Shown here: piece after piece, positions 50,416 to 60,399 of the stretch
Layout: each line of letters opens with the position of its first letter
How positions within the stretch are numbered: the stretch's first letter is position 1
Assembly: GCF_017498565.1 (NCBI RefSeq)
Contig: NZ_CP071794.1
Location: 2,222,001 to 2,286,000 of the forward strand
Source: Parasphingorhabdus cellanae
GTDB taxonomy: Bacteria > Pseudomonadota > Alphaproteobacteria > Sphingomonadales > Sphingomonadaceae
Reading direction: 5' to 3'
Length of the DNA: 64,000 nucleotides
Notes under the pieces: model-generated
What the model was told of the DNA's origin: nothing
Databases searched by the model: none
The model's input: the letters and a program-made list of their open reading frames with translations, nothing else
Program-made: the position numbers and the translations under genes

Positions 50416-51033
50416 ATGTCTGGCCGCATGATGAACAAATTTCTATCCGTTTTCTCAGCCTTTCTTCTAGTGTCGCTGGCGACGGGCTGCAACCCGGCTT
50501 CTTCGGAAAATGCTAAAACAGAAGCGCCGCTGGCTGGCGCCAAAATTGGCGGAAGCTTTACGCTGACCAATCAGGATGGCGGGCTAACGTCCGATGACGA
50601 TTTTAAGGGCCAGTATCGCATCATATATTTCGGTTATAGCTATTGTCCCGATGTTTGTCCGGTTGATCTTGCCAACCTGATGAATGGTCTCACATTGGCC
50701 GAAAAGGCGGATCCGGCGCTCGCGGATAAGGTGCAGCCGATTTTTATCACCATCGATCCCGAACGCGACGGCCCTGAACAACTCAAGCAATATGTAGATA
50801 ATTTCCATCCGCGCCTAATCGGACTGACAGGCAGCGTTGACGCTATTGCAGCCGTCGCCAAGAAATATCTGATCATTTATAATAAACGCGAAAGCCCGGG
50901 CTTTAGCGAATATCTCGTCGACCATAGTCGGCAAGGCTATCTTTTTGGACCGGAAGGTGAACCAATTGCACTTCTTCCTTTTGACGGAACGCCGCAACAA
51001 ATTGCCGATGAAATCAAGCGGTGGATGAAATAG
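50416..51033 (+). CDS. SCO family copper protein
   Basis: A 205-aa thioredoxin-fold lipoprotein. VSLATGC is a lipobox, so it should be anchored in a membrane facing the periplasm. SYCPDVCPVDLANL has the copper-binding CxxxC, and the His is in YLVDHSRQGYLFGP. SCO proteins deliver copper to the CuA centre of cytochrome oxidase. ATGs at 50428 and 50431 are alternative starts. The next gene starts inside its 3' end. Confidence 0.92.
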   Translation: MSGRMMNKFLSVFSAFLLVSLATGCNPASSENAKTEAPLAGAKIGGSFTLTNQDGGLTSDDDFKGQYRIIYFGYSYCPDVCPVDLANLMNGLTLAEKADPALADKVQPIFITIDPERDGPEQLKQYVDNFHPRLIGLTGSVDAIAAVAKKYLIIYNKRESPGFSEYLVDHSRQGYLFGPEGEPIALLPFDGTPQQIADEIKRWMK

Positions 51034-51467
51034 ATAGCAAGGCTCCTTTTTGGGAACAGCCGCTCGACAAGCTGGATCGCGCGCAATGGGAGGCTTTGTG
51101 CGATGGATGCGGAAAATGTTGTTTGCTGAAAGCGGAAGATGAGGATGATGGTCAAATTTATATGACCAATATTGCTTGCAAGATGCTGGATATGCAGAGC
51201 GCGCAGTGCAGTGATTATCGCCGCCGCCGTTTTTATGTACCAGATTGTGTCCGATTGACGCGCAGCAAGCTTGATACATTTTCCTGGTTGCCTGACAGTT
51301 GTGCGTATAAGCGGCGTGCGCGGGACCTCCCCCTCCCTGAATGGCATTATCTGATTTCCGGTGACCGCGAGACCATTCACGAGACGGGAAATTCTATTCG
51401 CGGAAAGGTTATTACGGAGGTGGAAGCTGGGCCGATTGAACAGCATATTCTCGATGAACCGCTCTAG
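51021..51467 (+). CDS. YcgN-like cysteine cluster protein (UPF0260)
   Basis: A 148-aa protein with a GTG start that overlaps the SCO gene by 13 bp. ALCDGCGKCCLLKAEDED and the later CRxY/CxxY-type Cys residues (NIACKML, QCSDYRRR, DCVRLT, DSCAYKRRA) match UPF0260, which may bind zinc or an iron-sulfur cluster. Function is not known. It overlaps the metallopeptidase gene by 14 bp. Confidence 0.87.
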   Translation: MDEIDSKAPFWEQPLDKLDRAQWEALCDGCGKCCLLKAEDEDDGQIYMTNIACKMLDMQSAQCSDYRRRRFYVPDCVRLTRSKLDTFSWLPDSCAYKRRARDLPLPEWHYLISGDRETIHETGNSIRGKVITEVEAGPIEQHILDEPL

Positions 51468-52203
51468 CCCCCGTTCTGTCTCGACAGATCAGGATGAACT
51501 GGAAATCGAATTGGCCGGGCGATTTTATCCCCTGCGCATTCGCAAATTGCGGCAATCCCGTTCGATCGCGGTCTCAGCTGATATCGTCAAAGGCGAAGTC
51601 CGTCTTACGATGCCCCGCTATGCCAGTACTGCTCAAGCTTTGCGTTTTGCTCAGTCAAAATCCAATTGGCTTGCAGGGCGCTTTGCTGATGCTCCGCCTC
51701 CGGTTCCGATTATTAACGGTACCGAACTGGCCTTTACGGGCGAAAGCCACTTTGTTCGTTGGTCCAGTAATTTCAGCCGAAAGCCATTGAAAATAGACGA
51801 TGAAATAAGAGTTGGCGGTCCAGAAGAACGCATTGAAGGGCGTGTCATCGATTGGATGAAAGATCAGGCGCGATCCATTTATGCCGATGATCTCAGCTAT
51901 TATTGCGATAAGGCTGCGACTGAATTGCCAGCGCTTTCCATTGGCGATGCGCGGCGGCGTTGGGGAAGTTGTTCCGGGCGCAAGGCTATACGGCTAAGCT
52001 GGCGGTTGGTCATGGCCCCGCCCATGGTGCGCCGTTCGGTCGTTGCACATGAAGTCGCCCATTTGCGTCATATGAATCATAGTCCGGCATTCTACACGTT
52101 GCTTGATACGATATTTGAGGGCGAACGACGCGCTGCTGACCGTTGGCTTAAGCAGCACGGATCTGCTCTCCATTTAATCGGCGCGCCGACTCACAATATA
52201 TAA
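51454..52203 (+). CDS. M48/YgjP-like zinc metallopeptidase (DUF45)
   Basis: A 249-aa protein from ATG 51454; an upstream start at 51361 would overlap the YcgN-like gene by 107 bp. The zinc site is HEVAHLRHMNHSPAFY (HExxH and a downstream His), and RRRWGSCSGRKAIRLSWRLV is the family's RWGSC motif. Relatives are called WLM/SprT-like or YgjP. The substrate is unknown. Confidence 0.88.
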   Translation: MNRSSPRSVSTDQDELEIELAGRFYPLRIRKLRQSRSIAVSADIVKGEVRLTMPRYASTAQALRFAQSKSNWLAGRFADAPPPVPIINGTELAFTGESHFVRWSSNFSRKPLKIDDEIRVGGPEERIEGRVIDWMKDQARSIYADDLSYYCDKAATELPALSIGDARRRWGSCSGRKAIRLSWRLVMAPPMVRRSVVAHEVAHLRHMNHSPAFYTLLDTIFEGERRAADRWLKQHGSALHLIGAPTHNI

Positions 52204-52227
52204 ACTGTCAACCGCGGGGGCGTTGAT

Positions 52228-54348
52228 TCATTCTTCCGTAGGTTTTGGCAGAATAGAGACCGGCGCATCCGGTCTTGCGGGCGGTCGAGGGTCATCTTTT
52301 GGTGGTCTATTTTCGCTTTGCTGAGGCTGTCTAGGTTCATCCGGTTCGCCCCGGCCCAAAACCGAATCTATCCATCCTTGATCCAGTTGCGGTGGATCAT
52401 CTTCGGCCTGACCGCCCTCTAAATCATATTCGAAACCTTGGCCTGATTCTATCGGCATGCCGTTTTCGTCGACATAGATTCCATCCTCGGGTGCGCCGTA
52501 TAATTCTTCTTCATCGGGCTCTAACTGCCAGTCAGGCAATACTAGTTCTGTGTCGAATTTTTCAACTTTCCGCTTGGCAACAGCAACTTTCATGAAAGAG
52601 GCGAATGCAGAGGCTGGCGCGCGGCCACCCTGCAACCCGCGGACCGCTTTGGCGTCATCCCGGCCCATCCAGACACCTGTGGTCAAACCGCTTGAAAAAC
52701 CCAGAAACCAGCCATCTTTATTGCTGCTGGTCGTTCCCGTCTTGCCTGCCACTGGTCGTCCTATCTGAGCCGCTCTGCCAGTACCGGCGTTGACCGCTGT
52801 CTGCATGAGATCTGTAATTCCAGCAGAAACCCAAGGGTCCACGAGCACGCGGCTGCCGTCAAATTTGCTTTGATACAGAACATCGCCTTTCATCGTACTG
52901 ACTTTGGTAATCGCATAAGGCGTGATTGCTATGCCCTTTGCGTTAATCGACGCAAAGGCTTTGGTCATTTCCAGCAGCCGAACGTCGGAAGTGCCGAGCA
53001 CCATCGACGGGTTTGTGTCAATCGGCGTACTGATGCCGAACCGCCGCGCCATATTCGCAATTGTCGATGTACCGATATCATTGCCGATAGCCGCAGCGAC
53101 CGTGTTCTTGGAGTAAGCGAAAGCGCTGCGCATCGAGATATCGCCAGAATAATTTCCACCACTATTGCGGGGCTGCCAATTGCCGATCTTGATTGGTTGG
53201 TCCGTAACAATGTCATTGGGCGTATATCCCGCCTCCAAAGCAGCCATATAGACAAATACTTTCCAGGCCGAACCCGGTTGGCGTACGGCCTGGGTTGCGC
53301 GGTTATAGTTGGACGTGACATAGTCGGTGCCGCCAACCAGCGCGCGCACAGCACCGTCACGGTCGATTGCCACCAATGCGCCTTGTGCACCAGCAGGAAC
53401 GCCGGTTTGGATAGCGTTGGTGGCAGCCCGCTGCATGCCAAGATCCAATGTGGTCCACACTTCAATCGGCTCGACGGTTTCATCGATCAGCAAATCCAGC
53501 TGTGGCAACGCCCAGTCTGTAAAATAGCGAACACTATTCTGCCGCGGTTCGGGTGCCATTTCGACGGCGGTTGGCTCTGTCTCCGCTGCCTGGGCCGCGG
53601 TTATCGCCCCCGCATCCTGCATAACCCGCAATACGACCGTTGCGCGGTCGATTGCCGCCTGTGCATCGGCGGTTGGGGAATAGCGTGATGGTGCCTTGAC
53701 CAAGCCAGCAATAATTGCCGCTTCGGCAAGGCTCAATTCGCTTGCACTATGGGCGAAAAACCGGCGAGAGGCCGCATCAATCCCATAAGCGCCGCCGCCA
53801 TAATAGACTTTGTTCAGGTAGAGTTCCAAAATTTGTTCTTTGGAAAATTTTCGTTCCATGGCCAGTGCCAGCAAAATTTCGCGGCCTTTACGGCCAAAAG
53901 TGCGGCTATTGTTGAGGAAGATGTTGCGCGCCAGTTGCTGGGTAATAGTTGAGCCGCCTTGCGCCCAATGGCCGCGTTCAAGACGGACCTTCAGCGACCG
54001 TGCAATACCGATTGGATCGACACCCAGATGGCTTTCATAGCGCCGGTCTTCCACCGCGACCATAGCGTCGATCATGACCTGCGGAATTTCTTTATATTCC
54101 AGCCATTGTCCATAGCTGGGGCCCATAGAGAAAAGTTCACGACCACTTACATCAAGCACGCGGATCATTTGTCCGTTGGGAGACGATTTTAGATCTTCAT
54201 ATCCCGGTAGAGAGGACCGGATAACGGTAACCGCGACAGCAAGCGCGATAAATCCCAGCAAGCCGGCGACGAAGCTGACTTTGACTATCCGAACCAGCCA
54301 TTTGCGAACCGGTCCTGTTTGTGTGCTGCGTTTTTTGCCCCGCGCCAT
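52228..54348 (-). CDS. Penicillin-binding protein 1A family (bifunctional glycosyltransferase/transpeptidase)
   Basis: A 706-aa class A PBP. A cytoplasmic basic start and one TM segment (FVAGLLGFIALAVAVTVI) precede the GT51 domain with VAVEDRRYESHLGVDP and GGSTITQQLARNIFLNNSRT. The transpeptidase domain has the catalytic Ser in RQPGSAWKVFVYMA, then SKN and KTGTTSSNKDGWFLG. A long acidic, Pro-rich C-terminal tail follows. It polymerises and cross-links peptidoglycan. There is an unlinked 3' overlap with no neighbour. Confidence 0.93.
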   Translation of the reverse strand: MARGKKRSTQTGPVRKWLVRIVKVSFVAGLLGFIALAVAVTVIRSSLPGYEDLKSSPNGQMIRVLDVSGRELFSMGPSYGQWLEYKEIPQVMIDAMVAVEDRRYESHLGVDPIGIARSLKVRLERGHWAQGGSTITQQLARNIFLNNSRTFGRKGREILLALAMERKFSKEQILELYLNKVYYGGGAYGIDAASRRFFAHSASELSLAEAAIIAGLVKAPSRYSPTADAQAAIDRATVVLRVMQDAGAITAAQAAETEPTAVEMAPEPRQNSVRYFTDWALPQLDLLIDETVEPIEVWTTLDLGMQRAATNAIQTGVPAGAQGALVAIDRDGAVRALVGGTDYVTSNYNRATQAVRQPGSAWKVFVYMAALEAGYTPNDIVTDQPIKIGNWQPRNSGGNYSGDISMRSAFAYSKNTVAAAIGNDIGTSTIANMARRFGISTPIDTNPSMVLGTSDVRLLEMTKAFASINAKGIAITPYAITKVSTMKGDVLYQSKFDGSRVLVDPWVSAGITDLMQTAVNAGTGRAAQIGRPVAGKTGTTSSNKDGWFLGFSSGLTTGVWMGRDDAKAVRGLQGGRAPASAFASFMKVAVAKRKVEKFDTELVLPDWQLEPDEEELYGAPEDGIYVDENGMPIESGQGFEYDLEGGQAEDDPPQLDQGWIDSVLGRGEPDEPRQPQQSENRPPKDDPRPPARPDAPVSILPKPTEE

Positions 54349-54459
54349 ATTATCCCATTCACTATACGCTTACTCTGTGCGCTTGTAGCGTGTTATCGTC
54401 TTACTGCATGCTGAACGATGGTGGACAGCAAAAGCTAGATTAAGTTTGCGAAACGCCAA

Positions 54460-54858
54460 TCAGGTCTCTTTTGGTTCGAATTCCAGCGCCGCGCTGTTCA
54501 TGCAATAACGCAGGCCATTTGCTGCTGGACCATCCGGGAAAACATGGCCTAGATGCCCGTCGCAAACGGTACAGCGGACTTCAATACGGCGCATGCCATG
54601 GCTCAAATCCTCAATTTCGGTCACCGCTTCGGCTTCGGTGGGCTCAGTAAAACTCGGCCACCCACACCCGCTATCGAATTTTTTTGCTGCATCAAATAAT
54701 TTGGTGCCGCATCCTGCGCAAAAAAACTCGCCATCGCGTTTTTCTGCGTTGAGCTCGCCGGTAAAAGCACGTTCTGTACCCGCTTCGCGCAGCACATGAT
54801 ATTGCTCGGGAGAGAGTTTTTCGCGCCATTCCTCGGCGCTTAAGGTGATTTTTTCCAT
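54460..54858 (-). CDS. msrB: Peptide-methionine (R)-S-oxide reductase MsrB
   Basis: A 132-aa selenocysteine-free MsrB. FCAGCGTKLFDAAKKFDSGC and the later VRCTVCDGHLGH supply the four zinc Cys. SGCGWPSFTEP is the signature and RYCMNSAALEF holds the catalytic Cys. It repairs oxidised Met residues. Length is standard. Confidence 0.95.
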   Translation of the reverse strand: MEKITLSAEEWREKLSPEQYHVLREAGTERAFTGELNAEKRDGEFFCAGCGTKLFDAAKKFDSGCGWPSFTEPTEAEAVTEIEDLSHGMRRIEVRCTVCDGHLGHVFPDGPAANGLRYCMNSAALEFEPKET

Positions 54859-55174
54859 GATGTTGAAATGGGGCGGAAAGGGGTGGGCGTCAAGCGGTTC
54901 AGGGTTAAGTTTACAAAGTGGACAGGGTTCTTTCCTGTGGGCCGCGTGATTTCAGCTTACTGCCTTCGCGGCAGAAAATTTTGATGTCCGGTTCAAAGTT
55001 CACACAAATCACAGTCCATCACATCCTGCGAGCTTGACGTCTTCGGCCAAATTGCCGACCCATAAATTATCATGAAATAATCCTTGTAGGAAAGCTCTAA
55101 CCTGCCGATTCTGACCTTGATCATTAAAAATTAACCATTTTTTGAGGCCTTTGCGGCAAAATGAAGCTGTGGTG
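54859..55174. other. Gene-free stretch between msrB and the orphan DUF4402 gene
   Basis: This 316 bp holds the presumed msrB promoter, the second copy of the 27-bp repeat (54994-55020) within a decayed coding fragment on the - strand, and an AT-rich 3' part (about 55060-55140) that may hold the promoter of the DUF4402 gene. No intact gene or RNA is visible. Confidence 0.6.
54994..55020 (-). repeat. 27-bp repeat, copy 2 (inverted)
   Basis: The exact reverse complement of 48926-48952. On the - strand it reads MDCDLCEL then a stop, with a one-base shift upstream compared with copy 1, so it looks like a decayed gene piece. Confidence 0.85.
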
Positions 55175-55717
55175 ATGATTTATGCGAAAATCGGACTGGT
55201 TCTTCCGGCCTTACTGCTGGCCTGGATAGCGGCTCAGCCTTACGAGGCGGCGGCACAATGCCGTCTGTGTGCCGCAGCGCCAGATCGTGTACCTTCCAAA
55301 GCCTCTTCTGGCGAGACCGAGACTCCGCTTAATATCGAAATCACCACCAATCTCGACTTTTCTCGGCTCGCTTTGCTTAATCGGGCTGGCGGCGAAGTCG
55401 AGCTTGATCCGGAGTCAGGCCAGCGCCGGTTTAGCGGCGGCATTACCGATCTTGGCGGACTATCACTGCACGGCGAAGGCCGTTTGACTGGTGAGCCGGG
55501 ACGACTCGTCCGTGTACAATTGCCGGAAAGGATCACGCTAAATGCTCCGAACGGTTCGACGGCTGACTTGGTTAAACTCGATACCGATCTGCCGGCACAG
55601 GCGCGGTTAGACCGGGATGGACGGCTCACCTTTTCTTTTGGTGGCAGGCTGCGCGTGACCGGTAGCGCGAGCGGCCAGTTTCGTGGCCGGATTGCCATCA
55701 CCGCCAATTATGAGTGA
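55175..55717 (+). CDS. Orphan DUF4402-like secreted protein
   Basis: A 180-aa protein from ATG 55175; a TTG at 55142 is a weaker start. The signal peptide MIYAKIGLVLPALLLAWIAA is followed by a probable cleavage near YEAAAQC, and two Cys (CRLC) start the mature part. The rest is beta-rich and ends GQFRGRIAITANYE, like the C-terminal strand of DUF4402. It resembles the pilin-like protein at 28740 in layout but sits 26 kb away without chaperone or usher. It may be a second subunit. Confidence 0.7.
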   Translation: MIYAKIGLVLPALLLAWIAAQPYEAAAQCRLCAAAPDRVPSKASSGETETPLNIEITTNLDFSRLALLNRAGGEVELDPESGQRRFSGGITDLGGLSLHGEGRLTGEPGRLVRVQLPERITLNAPNGSTADLVKLDTDLPAQARLDRDGRLTFSFGGRLRVTGSASGQFRGRIAITANYE

Positions 55718-55735
55718 GATAACACGGCGCAGGGC

Positions 55736-56782
55736 CTAACGAAGCCCGGCACTTTTTCTGGCTTGTGCTGCCTTGCGGGCAATGGTCAGCAACTCTTGCT
55801 CTACCAACACATGTTCTGGCTGACCGCTGCTCTTTAAAGCAATTTCCAGCGCCAATATTCGTTCAATCAATCGCGCAATATGGTTGGAAGACCAGATGTT
55901 AAGCTGCCGCGCATAATTGTCGCGGTCTTTCCAGAACACGCTGGGGTGATTGACCAATTTTCCGATATTGGATCCCTGATCCGCTTTACTGCGCAGTTCC
56001 GCAAGTTTGGTCAGGTGCCGCAGCATCAAGCGGATCAAACCAACTTCGCTAAAGCCAGTGGTGCTAACAGCCGCCAATTCAAAGGTGAGCTTTTTGGTGT
56101 CACCGCCAATGGCTGCATTGATGAGCAAGCCAAGGTCTTCTTCGTCATTTTCTGCGCCCAGTAGAGTAAGCAAATCCAGCTCGGCCGCCTGTGGGTTGTC
56201 CGGTGCTGCATCCAGGTAGAGCGCGATTTTCTCTACCTCCAGCTTCGCGAGTACCAGATCATTGCTGGTTAGTGCAGCAATAGCAGCCGCCATATCGCGG
56301 GACATTTGCACCCCTTCATCGCGCGCCATTCCCGATATCGCGGCGACGGCGTCGCCTTGCGATGTTTCGTAACAAGTTGCGATCAGGGCATCGGGAGCGG
56401 CTGCAATTTTTTTGGCCAAGGCGGTTTTGTCGGCCATACCCGCTGCAACAATGAACACCGGATCGCCTTTGGTGTCGCTTTCCAGCAGATTTTCAATCGC
56501 TGCGGCCGCACGCGCGGCTTCGCCGCTGTTCAGACGCACCATGATGAATCTTTTGTCGCCGAACAGGGAAGCCGATGTGGCTTCGTCATTCAGCCGCGCC
56601 GCGCTTTCGGTCAGATCGGCTATGGTAAGGTCCACTCGTTCCGCCGATTGTGCGAGCGGTGCGGCTAGTTCGTTGGCCAAAGCCTGACAGCGCGTCGCAT
56701 TGGGGCCGCACAAGACGGCAAGCCTTGTGGCATCAGGCGCTGCATGAAAGCGGCGCACGATTTCATTGTCTTTGACTTTCAC
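55736..56782 (-). CDS. holA: DNA polymerase III delta subunit HolA
   Basis: A 348-aa clamp-loader subunit. LAVLCGPNATRCQALANELA is the N-terminal degenerate P-loop domain, KRFIMVRLNSGEAARA follows, and the C-terminal domain has the helical LMLRHLTKLAELRSKADQGS and NIWSSNHIARLIERILALE. It opens the beta clamp for the replisome. It follows lptE by 37 bp in the leuS-lptE-holA order. Confidence 0.9.
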   Translation of the reverse strand: MKVKDNEIVRRFHAAPDATRLAVLCGPNATRCQALANELAAPLAQSAERVDLTIADLTESAARLNDEATSASLFGDKRFIMVRLNSGEAARAAAAIENLLESDTKGDPVFIVAAGMADKTALAKKIAAAPDALIATCYETSQGDAVAAISGMARDEGVQMSRDMAAAIAALTSNDLVLAKLEVEKIALYLDAAPDNPQAAELDLLTLLGAENDEEDLGLLINAAIGGDTKKLTFELAAVSTTGFSEVGLIRLMLRHLTKLAELRSKADQGSNIGKLVNHPSVFWKDRDNYARQLNIWSSNHIARLIERILALEIALKSSGQPEHVLVEQELLTIARKAAQARKSAGLR

Positions 56783-56819
56783 GGCGTTATTCTCCTGCCG
56801 CTACCATTAGTTGCTGCTG

Positions 56820-57335
56820 TCAATTCTCATCGGCGCTGGCCTGTTCGCGAGCAAATAGGGAGAGCCTTTTGACGATCTGGTCTGCGACGCGGGTCGACAG
56901 GTTTTCTAGTGCTGTTTCCTCCGCGGCAACGGTTGCATATTCAGAGGATACCACATCAATACCCGCATCAGAGCCGGCCGTGGCGTCCAGGACCACCTTG
57001 CTATCGGATAAGCGGACCAGTTGATAACGTGCGCGCAAAGTACGGCGCTCGCGGGTGATGCGGTCGTTGCTGCGCACACCAAAACCGGCAATTTTATCGT
57101 CCAGTTCGACAATCAGGCGATATTTGGCTTCGCTGCCTTCGAAAGTAGAAAGCTGGTCATTCAACGCATTGCGCATCAGCCAGCCCGCTTTACCCTGAAT
57201 GGGTTCCACCGCGACATCGCCCAGCTGCGTTGCCACGACCCCGTTGGAGCCACCGGAGTAGAGCGGCTGTAGACCACAAGATACGAGCATCGCGCTCGCT
57301 AACAGCAGCACAGAAATTTGGCGTATCCGCATCAT
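56820..57335 (-). CDS. lptE: LPS assembly lipoprotein LptE
   Basis: A 171-aa lipoprotein: [20 protein letters not shown] contains the lipobox, followed by [12 protein letters not shown], typical of alphaproteobacterial LptE. It plugs the LptD barrel in the outer membrane. The start overlaps the leuS stop (ATGATG); ATG 57332 is an alternative. Confidence 0.88.
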   Translation of the reverse strand: MMRIRQISVLLLASAMLVSCGLQPLYSGGSNGVVATQLGDVAVEPIQGKAGWLMRNALNDQLSTFEGSEAKYRLIVELDDKIAGFGVRSNDRITRERRTLRARYQLVRLSDSKVVLDATAGSDAGIDVVSSEYATVAAEETALENLSTRVADQIVKRLSLFAREQASADEN

Positions 57336-59887
57336 ATGACGATATTGACCAGTCGGTCGGGCACCACGATCACCTTCTTTATGTCCGCTCCATCAATGGT
57401 ACGCTGCACCTTCTCGGAGCCAAGTGCAAGTTCCTCCAGCGCCGATTTGTGGCTGCCCTTCGCCACGACAATGGTGTCGCGCAATTTGCCGCGCACCTGA
57501 ATCGCGATGGTGACTTCATCTTCGACGAGTTGGCTTTCATCCACCTCTGGCCATGGCGCATTGGCGATCAGGTCGCTTTCCCCGAACAGCGCCCATGCCT
57601 CTTCGGCGATATGCGGCACCATTGGTGCAACGATCTGGGCGAGCGATTTTATGGCGTCATGACGATCCTTCGAGGGCGCAGCTTTTTCAATCATATTGAC
57701 CAGCTCAAAGACCTTCGCGACCGCTTTGTTGAAGGACAAGGCTTCGACATCTTCGGCAACACCGGCAATCGTCTGATGCAATTTGCGTTTCAGTTTCTTG
57801 TCTTCGCCGGCGGGTGCTGGCTCATCCGCGATTCCAACAAATAGCCGCCAAAGCCGCTGAACAAAACGCCAGCTGCCTTCGATTCCGGCTTCCGACCAAG
57901 GCAGGTCACGTTCCGGCGGGCTGTCGGACAGCATGAAGAAACGCACCGCATCCGCGCCATATTGGTCGATGATCGGATCGGGATCGACGACGTTTTTCTT
58001 TGACTTCGACATTTTTTCAATGCGGCCGATTTGAATCGGTGCTCCGCCGGATGATTTGAACACGCCGCCTTCGCGGTGGTCAATTTCGTCCGGGCTGTAA
58101 TAGACGATTTGATCGGCTCCGGTCTCTGCGTTCTGAACCGTTTCGAAATAGGTTTCGTGCGTCACCATGCCTTGGGTGAACAGGCTTTCAAAGGGCTCGG
58201 CAAAATCAAGCTTGCCGATCGACGCCAGCGCGCGAGTCCAAAAACGGGCGTAGAGCAAGTGCAGAATCGCATGTTCAATGCCGCCAATATATTGCGAGAC
58301 GGGCATCCATTGTTTGACCGTATCGGCGTCAAATGGCTGGTCATCCGGCTGGCTGGCAAAACGCAGGAAATACCAGCTGGAATTGGTAAACGTATCCAGC
58401 GTATCGGTTTCCCGCCGCGCCGCTTTGCCGCATTTGGGGCAGTCGACCCGGCTCCACGTTTCATGGCGTTCCAGCGGGTTGCCGGGAGTGTCAAAGCTGA
58501 CATCCTCGGGCAGCGTGACTGGCAATTGATCTTTCGGAACCGGCACCGCTCCGCAGTCATCGCAGTGGATGATCGGAATCGGTGTGCCCCAATAGCGCTG
58601 GCGCGAAACGCCCCAGTCGCGCAACCGCCATGTCGTCTGGGCTTTGCCCCAACCTTCGGATTCGGCCTTGTCGATCACGGTCTGCTGCGCGGTTTCGATA
58701 TCCATGCCGTCGAGCACGCGGCTGTTCACCAGCTTGCCGGGGCCAGTGTAGGATTCGTCATGGATAGGCGCGTCTTCGTCGCCTCCCGCAGCGACAACGC
58801 GAGTCACGGGGAGTGCATATTTGCGGGCAAAATCGAGGTCGCGCTGATCATGCGCCGGCACACCGAAAACAGCGCCGGTACCATAATCCATCAACACGAA
58901 ATTGGCGACAAACACCGGCAATTCCCAGGACGGATCCATGGGATGGACCGCTTTCAGGCCGGTATCAAAGCCCTTTTTCTCCATCGTTTCGAGTTCAGCT
59001 GCTGTCGTGCCGGTTCTCTTGCAGTCCTCGCAAAAGGCCGCAAGCATTTCATCATCTTGCGCCAGTTGCTGGGCCAGCGGGTGATCGGCCGACAGTGCGA
59101 TAAAGCTCGCCCCGAAAATCGTGTCCGGGCGCGTGGAGAAAACTTCAACCGTTTCAATATCCTGCTGTTTCTCCGCCAGCGCAAAATGAAATTGCAGGCC
59201 CTGAGACTTGCCGATCCAGTTTTCCTGCATCGTCCGAACTTTTTCCGGCCAGCCTTTCAGGTCATCAAGACCGCTGAGCAGTTCTTCCGCAAAATCGGTA
59301 ATCTTTAAAAACCACTGGCTGAGCTTGCGCTTTTCCACCGGCGCGCCGGAACGCCAGCCTTTGCCGTCAATCACCTGTTCATTGGCTAGCACGGTCATAT
59401 CGACCGGATCCCAGTTTACAGCCGATTCTTTGCGGTAAACCAGACCGCCTTCGAACATATCAATGAACAGGGCCTGTTCCTGCCCGTAATAATCCGGTTC
59501 ACAGGTGGCGAGTTCCCGGCTCCAGTCGAGTGCAAAACCCAGCCGTTTTATCTGATCGCGCATTCCCGCAATATTGGCGCGAGTCCATTCGCCGGGATGG
59601 ACCTTCTTTTCTATCGCCGCATTTTCTGCCGGCATGCCAAAGGCGTCCCAGCCCATCGGATGGAGCACTTCAAAGCCTTGCATCCGCCGAAAACGGGCGA
59701 GCACATCGCCCATCGTATAGTTGCGGACATGACCCATATGAATGCGGCCAGAGGGATAGGGAAACATTTCCAGCACAAAGCTGCGCGGCTTGGGAGAATT
59801 GTCATCGGCCTCGAAGGTGCCGGTTTCGGCCCAACGGGCTTGCCAGCGTTTGTCCGCCGATAAAGGGTTGAAACGCTGATCGGTCAT
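57332..59887 (-). CDS. leuS: Leucyl-tRNA synthetase LeuS
   Basis: An 851-aa class I synthetase. [20 protein letters not shown] is the HIGH region and [15 protein letters not shown] the KMSKS loop. The CP1 editing domain lies at roughly 220-410 ([17 protein letters not shown] and the conserved [15 protein letters not shown]), and a Cys-pair zinc knuckle is visible near 470 ([21 protein letters not shown]). Length is normal. It heads leuS-lptE-holA. Confidence 0.97.
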   Translation of the reverse strand: MTDQRFNPLSADKRWQARWAETGTFEADDNSPKPRSFVLEMFPYPSGRIHMGHVRNYTMGDVLARFRRMQGFEVLHPMGWDAFGMPAENAAIEKKVHPGEWTRANIAGMRDQIKRLGFALDWSRELATCEPDYYGQEQALFIDMFEGGLVYRKESAVNWDPVDMTVLANEQVIDGKGWRSGAPVEKRKLSQWFLKITDFAEELLSGLDDLKGWPEKVRTMQENWIGKSQGLQFHFALAEKQQDIETVEVFSTRPDTIFGASFIALSADHPLAQQLAQDDEMLAAFCEDCKRTGTTAAELETMEKKGFDTGLKAVHPMDPSWELPVFVANFVLMDYGTGAVFGVPAHDQRDLDFARKYALPVTRVVAAGGDEDAPIHDESYTGPGKLVNSRVLDGMDIETAQQTVIDKAESEGWGKAQTTWRLRDWGVSRQRYWGTPIPIIHCDDCGAVPVPKDQLPVTLPEDVSFDTPGNPLERHETWSRVDCPKCGKAARRETDTLDTFTNSSWYFLRFASQPDDQPFDADTVKQWMPVSQYIGGIEHAILHLLYARFWTRALASIGKLDFAEPFESLFTQGMVTHETYFETVQNAETGADQIVYYSPDEIDHREGGVFKSSGGAPIQIGRIEKMSKSKKNVVDPDPIIDQYGADAVRFFMLSDSPPERDLPWSEAGIEGSWRFVQRLWRLFVGIADEPAPAGEDKKLKRKLHQTIAGVAEDVEALSFNKAVAKVFELVNMIEKAAPSKDRHDAIKSLAQIVAPMVPHIAEEAWALFGESDLIANAPWPEVDESQLVEDEVTIAIQVRGKLRDTIVVAKGSHKSALEELALGSEKVQRTIDGADIKKVIVVPDRLVNIVI

Positions 59888-59934
59888 GCTGGTCCTATAA
59901 ATATGTGGCCCGTTTGAGCGGGCTCGTCATTGGA

Positions 59935-60399
59935 TTAGTTTGTGGTCAGGGCACCACGCCGCAAATCGCGCGCTTTGGTCAAAATAATCTGTTCCAGCTT
60001 TTGCGTGGTCGCGGCCTTTACTGGTGCATCGACCCACGTGCCGCCATTGCGAACTTGCCGGGATGCGGCGACGCGTAGGGCATCCGCGCGCAGATCCTGA
60101 TCGAGGATTGAAATATTCAACTTCATCCGCTCCGAAGGGTTTTGCGGATTCACATACCAGTCGGTCAGAATCACGCCGCCATTGCTGTCAGTCTGGGTCA
60201 GCGGCATGAACGACAGGCTATCGAGTGTCGCGCGCCACAAATAGCTGTTCACACCAATGGTGGTGATCTGCGATGCCGCCAGATCAGCTTGCGGCCGGTC
60301 TTTACTGGCGCAGGCGGAGAGGCCAGACACCAATATCGCGGCCGAAAGACCGAGTGCCAAAGGACGCATTTTCGCGGCGGATACAGAAAGGCGGGACAT
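59935..60399 (-). CDS. DUF3576 lipoprotein
   Basis: A 154-aa lipoprotein from ATG 60399, which has SD GAGGAG 7 nt upstream; an earlier frame from 60447 is less likely. ILVSGLSACASKDRP is the lipobox. The mature part (SQITTIGVNSYLWRATLDSL, ILTDWYVNPQNPSERMKLNI) matches DUF3576, an alphaproteobacterial outer-membrane-linked family often next to leuS. Function is unknown. Confidence 0.85.
   Translation of the reverse strand: MSRLSVSAAKMRPLALGLSAAILVSGLSACASKDRPQADLAASQITTIGVNSYLWRATLDSLSFMPLTQTDSNGGVILTDWYVNPQNPSERMKLNISILDQDLRADALRVAASRQVRNGGTWVDAPVKAATTQKLEQIILTKARDLRRGALTTN

Noticed and set aside
51361..51453. N-terminal extension of the zinc metallopeptidase
   Set aside because: It would overlap the YcgN-like gene by over 100 bp; the family's conserved part begins after ATG 51454.
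54460..54500. GTTCGAATTCC as a tRNA T-arm
   Set aside because: It is part of the msrB coding sequence, and no cloverleaf can be drawn around it.
54991..55002. GTTC repeats near 54991 as a second LexA box
   Set aside because: The two GTTC are spaced by 3 bp, not 7, and lie in a decayed fragment.
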